Positions 11,596 to 20,723 of a stretch of 64,000 nt of DNA are shown one piece after another (position 1 is the stretch's first letter; each line of letters begins with the position of its first letter). Under the pieces are notes generated by a model that did not search any database, was not told the origin of the DNA, and saw nothing but the letters and a program-made list of their open reading frames with translations. This stretch comes from Rhynchopus sp. YZ270_cl-10 (taxonomy: Eukaryota; Euglenozoa; Diplonemea; Diplonemida; Diplonemidae): the NCBI GenBank assembly GCA_964035575.1, contig OZ037866.1:992001-1056000 (forward strand). Direction: 5' to 3'. The translations under genes were made by a program, and so were the position numbers.

Positions 11596-11747
11596 AAGAA
11601 AATCCACCCCTCGGATTCATTTTTTTATTTTTGACACAAAAAAACAAAACAACTCTCAAAAAAGCGGGTATACCACCAGTCCCCGTTCATCCCTCTTTCC
11701 ATTCATCCCTTTCTTTTTCTTTTGTGTCAATCTGGCTACATAAACAA

Positions 11748-14255
11748 ATGAGTCCGATGTGTGGTGGGGCCACTTCTGTCGTACTCTTCACGCTCCTCCT
11801 GCAATGCTGTGATGCCTTTGTCATGGAGTACATCGGGTGTTACGGTGACCATACGATACGGGACTTGCCTGATGCAGAGAACCGCGTGAGAATCACCCCC
11901 GAGGTGTGCCAGGTGTTTTGCACAATAAACGCACCAGGTGCGCCGTATCTCTTCATGGGTCTGCAGCATGAAGATGAATGCCGCTGTGGAAACAGCTACG
12001 GCATGTACGGTCCTGCTCCAGAGACAGAGTGCAACACACCGTGCATCGCAGATCCATCGCAGATGTGTGGTGGTGGAGGACGCAACTCTGTCTATCGTAT
12101 CATAGCGGCGACACCTTCACCGCCTACACCAGCCCCTCCGACCCCAGCACCTACCCTCCCTCGGGTTGTCATTGATCGAGGGTGTTGGAAGGATATCGTT
12201 GACCCTAGACAGTTGGACGGAGCACATGACTCACAAAACTACCGATCTGTCACAAAATGTATTGAATATTGCAGAGTAACCGCACCAGGCGCACCGTATC
12301 GGTATCTTGGAATGGAGAATTACGGTGAGTGTTGGTGTGGGAATGACTACGGCAGGCACGGCATGGCGGTTGGGTGTACCAACCCATGCGATGATGACCC
12401 ATCCCAGATTTGTGGTGGTCCGTGGATGGCGTCTGTTTATGAGGTGATCGATGGCACTGCAGTTCCGACAGCGTCTCCACCTACACCAGCTCCTACACCG
12501 GCTCCAACCACTCCAGCACCGCCAACGCCAGCTCCTCCAACAGACCCTCCAATCACTCCATCTCCTCCTACCCCAGCTCCTCCAACCACTTCGCCACCCA
12601 CTCCGGCTCCTCCAACCATTTCGCCGCCTACCCCAGCTCCTCCAACGGCAGTTCCATTAACAAACGCTCCAAAAACGCCGTTTCCTGCTACTCCGGCCCC
12701 ACCGACGGCAGAGCCTACCGCAGAACCGACGGCGTCCCCAACAGATTCCCCACCGACCCAAACCCCAGGGGTTGTTGTGGCCCTCACTGCACAGCCGTCG
12801 AGCGAGGTGCCAGAGGAGGTAACGATCACAGAGGTGGCGGACCTGCCGTTGTTTTTGAAGGAGGATTTGGTCGACCAAGAGGCGGTGTCTCAAGGGGCTA
12901 CTGTCGCGTTGATAGGTGGTTCTGTTGCGGGAGGGTTGGCGGCAGGGGCTGCGATGCAGCTTGCTGTTGTAGCCTCCGGGTGTGGTCCTGGGTTTCCAGC
13001 AATCCTTCACCCAACCGGCGTGGTGATAGACAACTCAGAATACGTCGGAGCTGGGACAATGAACCTCACAATATGCATTGGCTTTGCGGCAGTCTGCTTT
13101 GCGATTCTCAAATTGGCCTCTCTCTGTGGTAGAGCAGTGTTCCCTCGATTCTTCGACGGTCTGGATACTCAAGGGTTTTTAAGAATGCCCTCCGTTCCGT
13201 TAGTCATATTCCAATTTCTCTATCAAGGCATGACCTTAGCAGGGATGCTGCTCTTCTTAGGAGGAGAGAAGAAATGGCATTATGCGGCCGGGGCTGCGGT
13301 GTTGTTGTTCTGTGTGGTGGTTCCGTTCGCGGTGGCACGGTGGGTGCAGAAGAGCATCGGGCGGGATGTGGTCTTTGTGACAGAGGAGTATGCGTATGAG
13401 AAGGGGATGCTGTATCAATTCATGCTTGGGAGGGGGGAGTGGATTAATGCTCACCGTGGGTTGCTCTGGGTGGAGCGTTGGTCGTCCGTTATCCGTCCAT
13501 TTGATGCGAACACACAGTGGTTTATTCTGGTGGAATTTGCCGCCAGCTTCGCTCTTAGCGCAGCCAAGGCAACGCAGCCGAAATCATCTGTAGGGTGCGG
13601 CCATGTGAAAATCACGTCCGCAGTGATATTCCTTGCCTTGCTTGTCATGGAGCTCACGGTGCGGCCTCATGTTAAAGTGCGTGATGGGGTGACATACGTT
13701 TTTGTGCGGATTTTAGAGTTTGTTTCAATGATTTTGCTTGCATTAGGATATTATCGTGATGATGGGGACTCTTGGGAGTTTTCGTTGGGTTCTTCATTGT
13801 TGTTTGCAGCGGTTTTTTTGTTGGTTGTGAAGGTTGTGTTGGATGTAGTGTGCTTGGTGATGCAGATGCTCACAAGCCGGCGGAAGAGGTTGCAGGAAAA
13901 CTATTGGGCGGCATGCGATTCTCTTAAACGCAAGCGTATAGCGGAGCTCGACATATTCACTTCAGTTTCCAGAACAGATCTGCTTGCGACCCCTCTCCTC
14001 GAGACCCATACAGAAGATCTTCTCGGCTGTGCTGCGATGCGTAGTTCGCCTCTTCTTCTCTCCCAACTAGACGACGAAGAATGCAACAGCACACCCAAAC
14101 CCCTCCCGCAAAGCCTCGGTGAGACCGACCCACTGCGGCTCCTCATGCTGCTTGAAGACACTATCGTCCTACCACAAAACACAAAGACAGCTTCAGGGCA
14201 GAGACACAGCATCACAGCAAGCGTTGCCAGCGAGATGCACAATATTTTAACATAA
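11748..14255 (+). CDS. Secreted double-WSC, PT-stalk, multipass membrane protein (paralogue A)
   Basis: 835 aa, no intron. The chosen ATG is followed by a signal peptide (about residues 1-23); the frame stays open upstream, but an AG acceptor at 11595 and the same ATG in the paralogue at 20724 support this start. Two WSC domains follow (about 28-119 and 140-235), each with the cysteine pattern and the phrases 'APGAPY', 'CRCGNSYG'/'CWCGNDYG' and 'QMCGG'/'QICGG'. WSC domains are known as extracellular carbohydrate-binding modules in wall sensors and glyco-oxidases. Next come a proline/threonine stalk (236-345) and eight hydrophobic segments (about 383-410, 439-460, 481-505, 511-533, 591-608, 622-638, 651-670, 680-708), then a Ser/Thr-rich hydrophilic tail to 835. 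The membrane part has the landmarks 'LHPTG', 'YQGMTLAGM', 'GCGHV' and 'RPHVKVRD', shared by all three paralogues, but I do not recognise its family. A surface sugar sensor or channel-like protein is inference. Confidence 0.88.
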   Translation: MSPMCGGATSVVLFTLLLQCCDAFVMEYIGCYGDHTIRDLPDAENRVRITPEVCQVFCTINAPGAPYLFMGLQHEDECRCGNSYGMYGPAPETECNTPCIADPSQMCGGGGRNSVYRIIAATPSPPTPAPPTPAPTLPRVVIDRGCWKDIVDPRQLDGAHDSQNYRSVTKCIEYCRVTAPGAPYRYLGMENYGECWCGNDYGRHGMAVGCTNPCDDDPSQICGGPWMASVYEVIDGTAVPTASPPTPAPTPAPTTPAPPTPAPPTDPPITPSPPTPAPPTTSPPTPAPPTISPPTPAPPTAVPLTNAPKTPFPATPAPPTAEPTAEPTASPTDSPPTQTPGVVVALTAQPSSEVPEEVTITEVADLPLFLKEDLVDQEAVSQGATVALIGGSVAGGLAAGAAMQLAVVASGCGPGFPAILHPTGVVIDNSEYVGAGTMNLTICIGFAAVCFAILKLASLCGRAVFPRFFDGLDTQGFLRMPSVPLVIFQFLYQGMTLAGMLLFLGGEKKWHYAAGAAVLLFCVVVPFAVARWVQKSIGRDVVFVTEEYAYEKGMLYQFMLGRGEWINAHRGLLWVERWSSVIRPFDANTQWFILVEFAASFALSAAKATQPKSSVGCGHVKITSAVIFLALLVMELTVRPHVKVRDGVTYVFVRILEFVSMILLALGYYRDDGDSWEFSLGSSLLFAAVFLLVVKVVLDVVCLVMQMLTSRRKRLQENYWAACDSLKRKRIAELDIFTSVSRTDLLATPLLETHTEDLLGCAAMRSSPLLLSQLDDEECNSTPKPLPQSLGETDPLRLLMLLEDTIVLPQNTKTASGQRHSITASVASEMHNILT

Positions 14256-15472
14256 ATGGGTATTTTCAAAAAGCGTGTCGGTGGGGTAGGGGGGTGAGGG
14301 AGGGGGGGGGGTTTTTTTTTATATTCTGCAAGGGTACTTTTTTAGCACCCTCTGTACCTTCTTTTAGAAAAAGAATGTATATGAAAACAATTTATTCTGA
14401 TGTGACTGTGTGCACTGTGGACGGCATATTCCCCAACGAAGTGTCCTCCTGTGGTTAACTAATCCGCGGAGTTCCGGTGGTGTTGCGTCCACACAAACTA
14501 CGATTTTAATTTTTTGTGTATTCTGTTTTGTTAGGTATTGCCCCCCCCTCTCCATCATACTTTATGTTTAGAACTGTCACGAAGCAGAGGAGGAGAAAGA
14601 AAAGAACCAATTCAAGACAGCCAAAAAACAGTACAGTGGACATCTGTTCTCTCTCTCCCATCCCAAAAGGAGTCGATTTGTTTGTTTTTTTTATTTTTAC
14701 CGTATGGTTCACGTACAAGTGTGCCCAAACAAATGATACAAAACAAATCACTCTGTTGTAATGCAATTTTAATGTCACCTTTTAATTTTGCGTTCCATTT
14801 TCTTTTTTTTTTTATGATGTCCTGTCCTTTTCTCTCCTACTGTGTTTTAGAGTTCATTGACTGAGATGTGTAGGCATGTGGGTGGCACATTTCATACTTC
14901 GATTTTTTTCTTTTATTTTTTGCCTCTTTCTCCAAAATGAAAGATTTTGTCCATTCGCGTGCTCTTTTTTTTTTGTTCTGAGTTGAATTTTTCTGTTCAA
15001 AATGCTATTTCCCCCCATTTTTTTTTTTTTTTCAAGGTGACTGAGCATGCACAAGGCTAAGAATCACCAGAGAAAAATTCCACCTTTTTGTTTGTTTTGA
15101 CCGTGCAATAAATACGGCTGGGTTTTAGAATAAAAAGCGAGGACCCCTCTTTTTTTTATTCGACCGCCATACAGTGTAATCTTTGCCAATAAAAAACCAA
15201 AAATTATTTATCGCGTAGCTTCCCATCTGATTTTGATCCGGTAGCACCTTCCGCCAAAACAATGCCCAAGACTGCCAAACTCAAAAACCAGGTGATAGCT
15301 GCATATTCTTCTGATGCTTCTATTAGAGCGTCAACTTGACCACCATTTTTTGATTTGTGTACGTGCATGCACACATCCTCCCTCCCGAGGATGCATGCAC
15401 TAATACACAATAACAAACCACCCCTCAAAAAAATTAGGGGCGTTTTTTAATCAAATTACAAACATTCCTTTC

Positions 15473-15510
15473 TAGGTGACTAAGCAGAGGCTTAGGTTCA
15501 TCTTATAACC
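15473..15510 (+). repeat. ACGAGAG-type hairpin, short loop
   Basis: CTAGGTGACTAAGC, loop reduced to AGAG, GCTTAGGTTCATCTTATAAC. Confidence 0.7.
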
Positions 15511-15594
15511 TACCCCCTTATTGTTTGCAACCCTTCGACTCCTTTGGATTCCTTTCATTTCCCCCCCTTTTTTCCTTGGCTACCGCCTGGTAAG

Positions 15595-15635
15595 CCTAAG
15601 CACAGAGCGAGAGGCTTAGGTTCATCTTATAAACT
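15595..15635 (+). repeat. ACGAGAG-type hairpin, long loop
   Basis: CCTAAGC, loop ACAGAGCGAGAG, GCTTAGG, then TTCATCTTATAAAC. Confidence 0.7.
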
Positions 15636-15986
15636 TTCTTTACGGCAGGGTCCCTCGAAGTGGTCAGTTTTTCTCGCTTCGTCATAGAAACCATAATTAC
15701 CCTAAAAGGTGGTTCCTTCATACACGAACCGATCCAAATAAATTAGGGGCACATTTGGCAGATTGTTTAAGTACATTACTGTACAAATGTGCCCCAAAAA
15801 CCCATATTATACCTTGAAAACCGACCAAAATAGGGGACGGATTTTTTTTTCTTCGGGCAACCGAAAACCGCCCCAAATTGCTTCAAATTTATTGGGGACA
15901 GTTCATGTCTGGTACTTTAGGCGAATTACCCGGTATATTATATTTTTTTTTTTCGCAACAAAATATAACTTCGACTTTTAAAATAT

Positions 15987-16075
15987 ACCCACAAGCGTAG
16001 CTTAAAGGAGCACATAGCTCCTATGATACAGTTGCCAATCAACCCCCTCCTCCAACAGGGTATTTGAGCAACGAA
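15987..16075 (+). repeat. 'gcgtagcttaaaggag' repeat, copy 1
   Basis: ACAAGCGTAGCTTAAAGGAG ... GCTCCTATGATACAGTTGCC ... CCTCCAACAGGGTATTTGAG. GGAG/CTCC and CCCT/AGGG can pair. Confidence 0.75.
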
Positions 16076-16084
16076 AAAAACCCC

Positions 16085-16106
16085 TCTCTCTCTCTCTCTC
16101 TCTCCT
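16085..16106 (+). repeat. (CT)n microsatellite
   Basis: CTCTCTCTCTCTCTCTCTCT, next to a 'gcgtagcttaaaggag' repeat. Confidence 0.9.
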
Positions 16107-17287
16107 TTTCTCTCCTTTTACCGAGCAGAGTTACTATTTTTTAAATCATCATACATCATTCCCACAACAAAGGGTGTGGCTCAGCTGTGCATTTTACTTT
16201 GTGCTAACGTCTGTGCTCAAAGCTGTGGTCTCTCTCCTTTGAAACCGTCTTTCATCACCTCTTATCATTCTCCGGGGGAGAAAATAATTGGAAACAAAAA
16301 AATTGATACAAATAAGAATATGTGACAAACTGTCTTGCATGACAGCCCTCTTTAACGAACACATTTGCTAAAGGAAAGGCAAAAGAAACTCATAACACAC
16401 TTTAGCAATATACCGTAAAGGCTTTCTTTCCTCCGAACAGAATGAACGCTACCAAATAAATGTGCGAGGGACGGTGACGGATATTGTTAGGAACGTAAAG
16501 GAGACCATTTTTTTTTCCTGACCTTCCTTATATTTCATACCGTCACAACAAAAAAGACCCACCTTTCCTTTTAAATTCGGAAGGCGTCCAAATAAAATAA
16601 AAAACACTCCTAAAAAGGTCGGTCGTTTTACCAACCTTTTTTTTTTGTTTATTTCGCCTCAAAATTCCTGTTTTCTGGCCTATCACTCCTCTCCTCTCTC
16701 CTCTCTCTCCTCGTGTGTTTTTTTCTCTGAAAAATTCAGCGGTTTCAAACGATTGTTTCGACGAAACAGCAAAAGCTCTGTGATAACATGAACTGGATGC
16801 CACACCCTGGTGAAAACAACCTCATCCCGCCCGGTACGTGTGTGTGCGCGCTGCTGTTGTTACGTCCTTTGCGGTGCTGCCCTCTCTCGTTTTTGTACGG
16901 GACGGGCACCTCACTACATATTATCCCCTTCCCCACCCCACCCTCTGTGAGATTGTTACATCTGTTCAGGGTTTTGTTTGGTTACTTTTTTGAGTTTCGT
17001 TCCGTTTTTTTTTTTTTTTTTTGTCTTGTGGGAAAGTTTGGGTACATTTAGTGCACCCTATTATACCTTCTATTCAGTAGAATAGTTAGTATATGAAACA
17101 ATTTTTGTCTTTCCCCAATGGGGGAACCGGTTCCCTTTTCCTCCAGGGGCGCCCCTTACAGAAAGAGAGTTATTTTTTCTCACTCTTTCGGGGCAACATT
17201 CGAGTTATTTGTTCCTCTTTTTGCTTTTGGGATGATGTGGCGTCTTCGTCCTTTTACCCCCTACTCCCCTATTTTTATCCCTTTTTT

Positions 17288-17325
17288 AAGGTGACCAAAG
17301 CATGAGGCTTTTTGGTTCATCTTAC
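17288..17325 (+). repeat. ACGAGAG-type hairpin, AAAGC stem
   Basis: Stem AAAGC/GCTTT around ATGAG; outer AAGGTGACC and GGTTCATCTTA. The stem differs from CTAAGC but still pairs. Confidence 0.75.
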
Positions 17326-17405
17326 GTAATCATTTCATTTTTATTTTCATTTTCATTTTCCTACGTGGAATGCCAATGAGTTTAACTGCTCTTTTATTTT
17401 TTTTT

Positions 17406-17560
17406 TACGCACACTACTTTGTGAGCGGAAAGTGTCAACGTCGTTCACTCACCCAACGCAACACCACCACCCAACAGGTGATTTTTAGTGTGGAAGCGTC
17501 AACGCATCAAACAACTACAAGAAGGGGGGGGGGTGAGGGAACGAAGTGACACTTTTTTTT
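17406..17560 (+). repeat. 'cactactttgtgagcgg' foldback, copy 1
   Basis: AAGTGTCAACGTCGTTCACT at one side and AACGAAGTGACACTT at the other, with CTCACCC/GGGTGAG inside: an inverted pair about 75 bp apart around GGAAGCGTCAACGCATC. Confidence 0.75.
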
Positions 17561-17576
17561 TGAACGAAAGGAAACA

Positions 17577-17640
17577 CCAGTGCCCTGCGTCTGCCTTTGC
17601 TGTATGGTGAGACGTTTGCACTTCCAACCTCTCTTTTTTG
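17577..17640 (+). repeat. GATGAACGGTGAGGCG repeat, diverged
   Basis: CAGTGCCCTGCGTCTGCC, then TATGGTGAGACGTTTGCACTT; AACCTCTCTTTTTT follows. Confidence 0.65.
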
Positions 17641-17762
17641 TAACGAAGGAAATGATTCTCTTCTCCTTCCCCCCCCCTTTCCCCTTTCCCCTTTATTGTT
17701 CTTGTCCTTCTCTTTTTGTTGATATCATCTTAAGTTGTGCTCTGAATGGTCTAGTTTTGTTG

Positions 17763-17808
17763 AAGGTGGCTAAGCAAAGCTTATATGAGCTTAGATTCAT
17801 TATAAACT
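17763..17808 (+). repeat. ACGAGAG-type hairpin, expanded
   Basis: GGTGGCTAAGC, loop AAAGCTTATATGA, GCTTAGATTCATTATAAAC. Confidence 0.65.
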
Positions 17809-17920
17809 TTTCTTTTTTTGTAGGACTGATGTGCATTGCTGTGTGGCGCATCCCCTTCCCAAAAAAGCATTCAAATGAGCGCTTCTTTTGTCAAAACCCG
17901 TCCTCTCCATATGCTCTTTC

Positions 17921-17954
17921 AGATGTGTTCACGAAAGGGCACCTCCATCTTTTC
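17921..17954 (+). repeat. ACGAGAG-type hairpin, GTGTTC stem
   Basis: Stem GTGTTC/GGGCAC (two G-T wobbles) around ACGAAA; outer AGATG and CATCT. Confidence 0.75.
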
Positions 17955-18665
17955 AAGTCTTCTTCGCACTTTCAGCGTCTCTTTAACCTTCTCAGACAAA
18001 CGAATGCGTGATACCACATTCCCTACCCAATGCTCAGGCACGCGCACTGTGTATTGACGACGCGGCCCAGCGACAAAGCACAGTGATTTTCATTTATTTA
18101 TTTTTGACCACTGAAATTAGATGTAAATTACATTTGTCACATATTTCACTTTGTTACTTGTGAGCTGGGTCGTGTCGTGTGTGCTATCCCTGCATCCCCC
18201 CCCTCCCCAACACACTCCCACAACGTAGTAGAAATACAAGACTGTTCAAATGCAGTGCACTGCATTTGTTTATTGTGATGGCAAATCCCCCTTCAGCGCA
18301 TTTAGGTTCGTTGCGGTGTTACCAGGTCAGACAAGACCAGTCTATGTAATCCGCTACCCCACATGATCTTGACGTATTTTTGTTTCTTCCTCTCTTTTCA
18401 GAACAGTAAAAACGCTTGGCAAAAGCCCGAGGGCAAATATTCATCACCCACTCAAGCGTTTTTCTTCTTTTTTTCCCTCATGCTCTGGTTGATGGGGTAC
18501 AGTATATCATGGTGTGTGATCTGTTGTGGTTGCACCACTGTGAGGTAGGGAAGACGAAACCATTATTACGCCACGTGAGTTAGTGGAGGTTGTTATCACT
18601 GGAGTAAGACGGGGCTATGGGATCTGACTTTTTTTTTTTTCTCTTCTCATTTTTGTTTGTGTCCA

Positions 18666-18770
18666 ATAGGTTCTCTTTTTACACCTTCTGTTGTTGGCTG
18701 CAGGGTACTTATGTTTTCATCCGGGGCTGACATCGTACGTGGTCAGTCGGAGGTGTGCCTGCATCAATAA
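18666..18770 (+). repeat. 'ctgttgttggctgcaggg' repeat, copy 1
   Basis: Matches 52809-52914 over about 105 bp, including CATCGTACGTGGTCAGTCGG. A third short piece (GGTCAGTCGGAGGTGCCCGC) is at 58093. Confidence 0.7.
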
Positions 18771-18881
18771 CCACCATTTTGTTTGTGACGCAGAACCCTG
18801 TTTTGCGTCCTGATGTGCCTTGGTCCAAATACGACCACTGGCTAAACCTTTTGTCTTCGATTTTCACTCTTTTTTTTTTTG

Positions 18882-18918
18882 TAAGTAACTGAGCAGAGGC
18901 TGAGGTTCATCTTACAAA
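18882..18918 (+). repeat. ACGAGAG-type hairpin, CTGAGC stem
   Basis: Stem CTGAGC with GCTGAG (inner GAGC/GCT pairs) around AGAG; 3' part GTTCATCTTACAAAC. A repeat of the 'gcgtagcttaaagga' family follows 16 bases later. Confidence 0.65.
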
Positions 18919-18933
18919 CTTTTATTTTCTTTA

Positions 18934-19036
18934 TACCTACAAAGCGTAGCTTAAAAGGAGAAATAGAAATAGTTCCTCATGATACGGGTCGCCAATCACC
19001 CCCCCTCCTCCAACAGGGTATTTGAGCAACGAAAAA
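18934..19036 (+). repeat. 'gcgtagcttaaaggag' repeat, copy 2
   Basis: As copy 1 with AGTTCCTCATGATACGGGTC; ends TTTGAGCAACGAAAAA. A pseudo-tandem neighbour is the hairpin at 18882. Confidence 0.75.
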
Positions 19037-19378
19037 GCCTTTTTTTTCTATTTTCCTTACCAATCAGAGTTGCCATTGTTTTTTTTTAAATATCAGGGTT
19101 TGTTTCTGTTTTGTCGCTCTCTTTCTTTGCCCCCCCTTTGAATTCATCTAATGTGTTCTGTTTGTTCTCTTGTAGTGCGTATCGTGCTTATGTGTCTCAT
19201 TTTCCCTATGCATTTGTGTCTGCTTTTGTCCCCCCCCACATTCTGGCTAAGCGTTGGGTCCTACTGTTTTACCATAACATTATCTGCTTCTGACGGGGGA
19301 GGTTTTTTTAAAATACCACCAGAATACATCAGAAATAGGTAACGTTGTTGTTGGTAAAACCGTCCATTATTAGAGTCC

Positions 19379-19472
19379 CACGAAAATGGATGTAGGACCG
19401 CATGGTTGGGATACACCCCGATCATGTACCAAAGGTACTCTTGTCAGGAGAGGGCTTTTGTATTTCAAGCCC
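19379..19472 (+). repeat. 'aaatggatgtaggac' + 'ggtacactgttcacgagagg' repeat, copy 1
   Basis: ACGAAAATGGATGTAGGACC, ATACACCCCGATCATGTACC, AAAGGTACTCTTGTCAGGAG, TGTATTTCAAGCC. The second half ends in the same CACGAGAGG core as the hairpin family. Confidence 0.7.
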
Positions 19473-19714
19473 TATAGTGGGTAAAAGATGCGTACGAGAA
19501 ACGCTAATTCACCTTTTTTTCTTCTTTTTTCATTCACTCCGGGTACCCCAGCCCTGATAGGCTGTAGTAGAACCCCCCTGTACTGTCCGTCAGGACAAGC
19601 TTTTTTTTGATTTCTTTGTGTGATAAAATACGCCTCCCTTTCCGGGGCAATGCTCATGTATACCTGCATGCAATGTCCCCGTTGTGGTAACTATGTGCAT
19701 ATCAAATGAAGTGC

Positions 19715-19805
19715 TCTCGGGGGGGTTTGATATCCCACAAAGAAGCGCAGTGCCCTGCGTCCGCCGATGAACGGTGAGGCGTTTGCGCTTTCAACTTCTC
19801 TTTCC
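19715..19805 (+). repeat. GATGAACGGTGAGGCG repeat, long copy
   Basis: Includes the upstream part GGGGGGTTTGATATCCC, then AGTGCCCTGCGTCCGCC and GTTTGCGCTTTCAAC; the closing helix shows GCGC instead of GCAC. Confidence 0.75.
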
Positions 19806-20067
19806 CCTCCCCCCCCCCCCCCCCCGTTTTACCCATTTTTTCCCATTTTACTTAGCTCCCTAGTTGCCAGCGATGTTCCCCCCAACTCTTATCACCTTTT
19901 GAGAGCAGTATCTTGCCCCACACCCTCCACACCAAGGATAAACCCCTTCTCTGACCCTACTATTTTTACCGTCCCTTCACCTTCGGGATCAGGATGAATG
20001 GCTTTGCGACCCTCGGCATATTTGGGGAACTTGGGGGACGACCTTCTGTACTCCGCAGCATTTCGGC

Positions 20068-20478
20068 TTATCGATATCGGTGACCTGTGGGTCCGTGACC
20101 AAGTAATAGCGCCCCTTCAGGCACTGACTCATGTCGTTTGTAGTTCTTCTCAGTGAACTCTGTACCAGTGTTGTCGTTCTCCCACTTCATGCAGTAGGGA
20201 CACTGTCTCCGACCCTGTTGTTTCCCGAAGTCAAGGGAGAAATTGGTCTCGTGAATCCTCTGTCGAGTATGGTCAGTTGTCTTCTGGGGTGGCTGAACCA
20301 CCCGAACCAAACCCCGGTGGGGGTAAAGGTCCCAGTCGTTGTCTGCATCACTCTTCTGTCGCTCTTGAGATGAGGTGTGATATTTTGTTACAGTACTGAA
20401 ACTTCTTGGCGCGATTGTTGTCACAATAAAATTATCTTTGCCTACCTTAAAGGCCACCTGATTTTGGCCCGGTAGCAA
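20068..20478 (-). pseudogene. Coding-like fragment with CxxC...H motif
   Basis: 136 codons open on the minus strand, divergent from the WSC gene B. 'RRQCPYCMKWEND' followed by 'KNYKRHESV' could be a BED- or C2H2-like zinc finger, suggesting a transposase N-terminus. The apparent start lies in a CACCTGATTTTGG repeat, so the true beginning is missing. Not certain to be a gene. Confidence 0.3.
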
Positions 20479-20575
20479 CTTCCGCCAAGCAGTTTAAAAT
20501 GTTGGTCGGAATATAGGATTCAATTCTCGGAAAATGAGGTGGCTTTATGTACAGCTTTGCTTATTGCTCAAATAC

Positions 20576-20595
20576 TCCCACCTCACCCCCGACAG
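20576..20595 (+). promoter_or_regulatory. Likely trans-splice acceptor of WSC gene B
   Basis: CTCCCACCTCACCCCCGACAG, 128 bases before the ATG, homologous to the site of gene A. Confidence 0.6.
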
Positions 20596-20723
20596 AAGAA
20601 ATCCACAATCCCCCCGGATTCAATTTCTTTCGACACAAAACCACATCAAGAACGGTATATCGGTATAGCGTCCCTCCGTTACGCTCACAACTTTCTTTTG
20701 TGTCAATCTGGCTACATAAACAA

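Larger units (their letters stand above)
1..11747. other. Gene-free region 1
   Basis: No convincing gene. It holds the listed repeats, foldbacks F1 and F2, long homopolymer runs and a 'cacgtatggaaaatcacacgt' set of inverted words at 9121-9215. Small frames rich in Lys or Phe are T/A-run artefacts. 10358-10705 gives a 115-codon frame that I cannot support. Confidence 0.6.
14256..20723. other. Gene-free region between WSC genes A and B
   Basis: Repeats only, mostly hairpin and GATGAACGGTGAGGCG types, and the fragment at 20068-20478. Nothing recognised in 16140-17280 apart from pyrimidine tracts. Confidence 0.6.
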
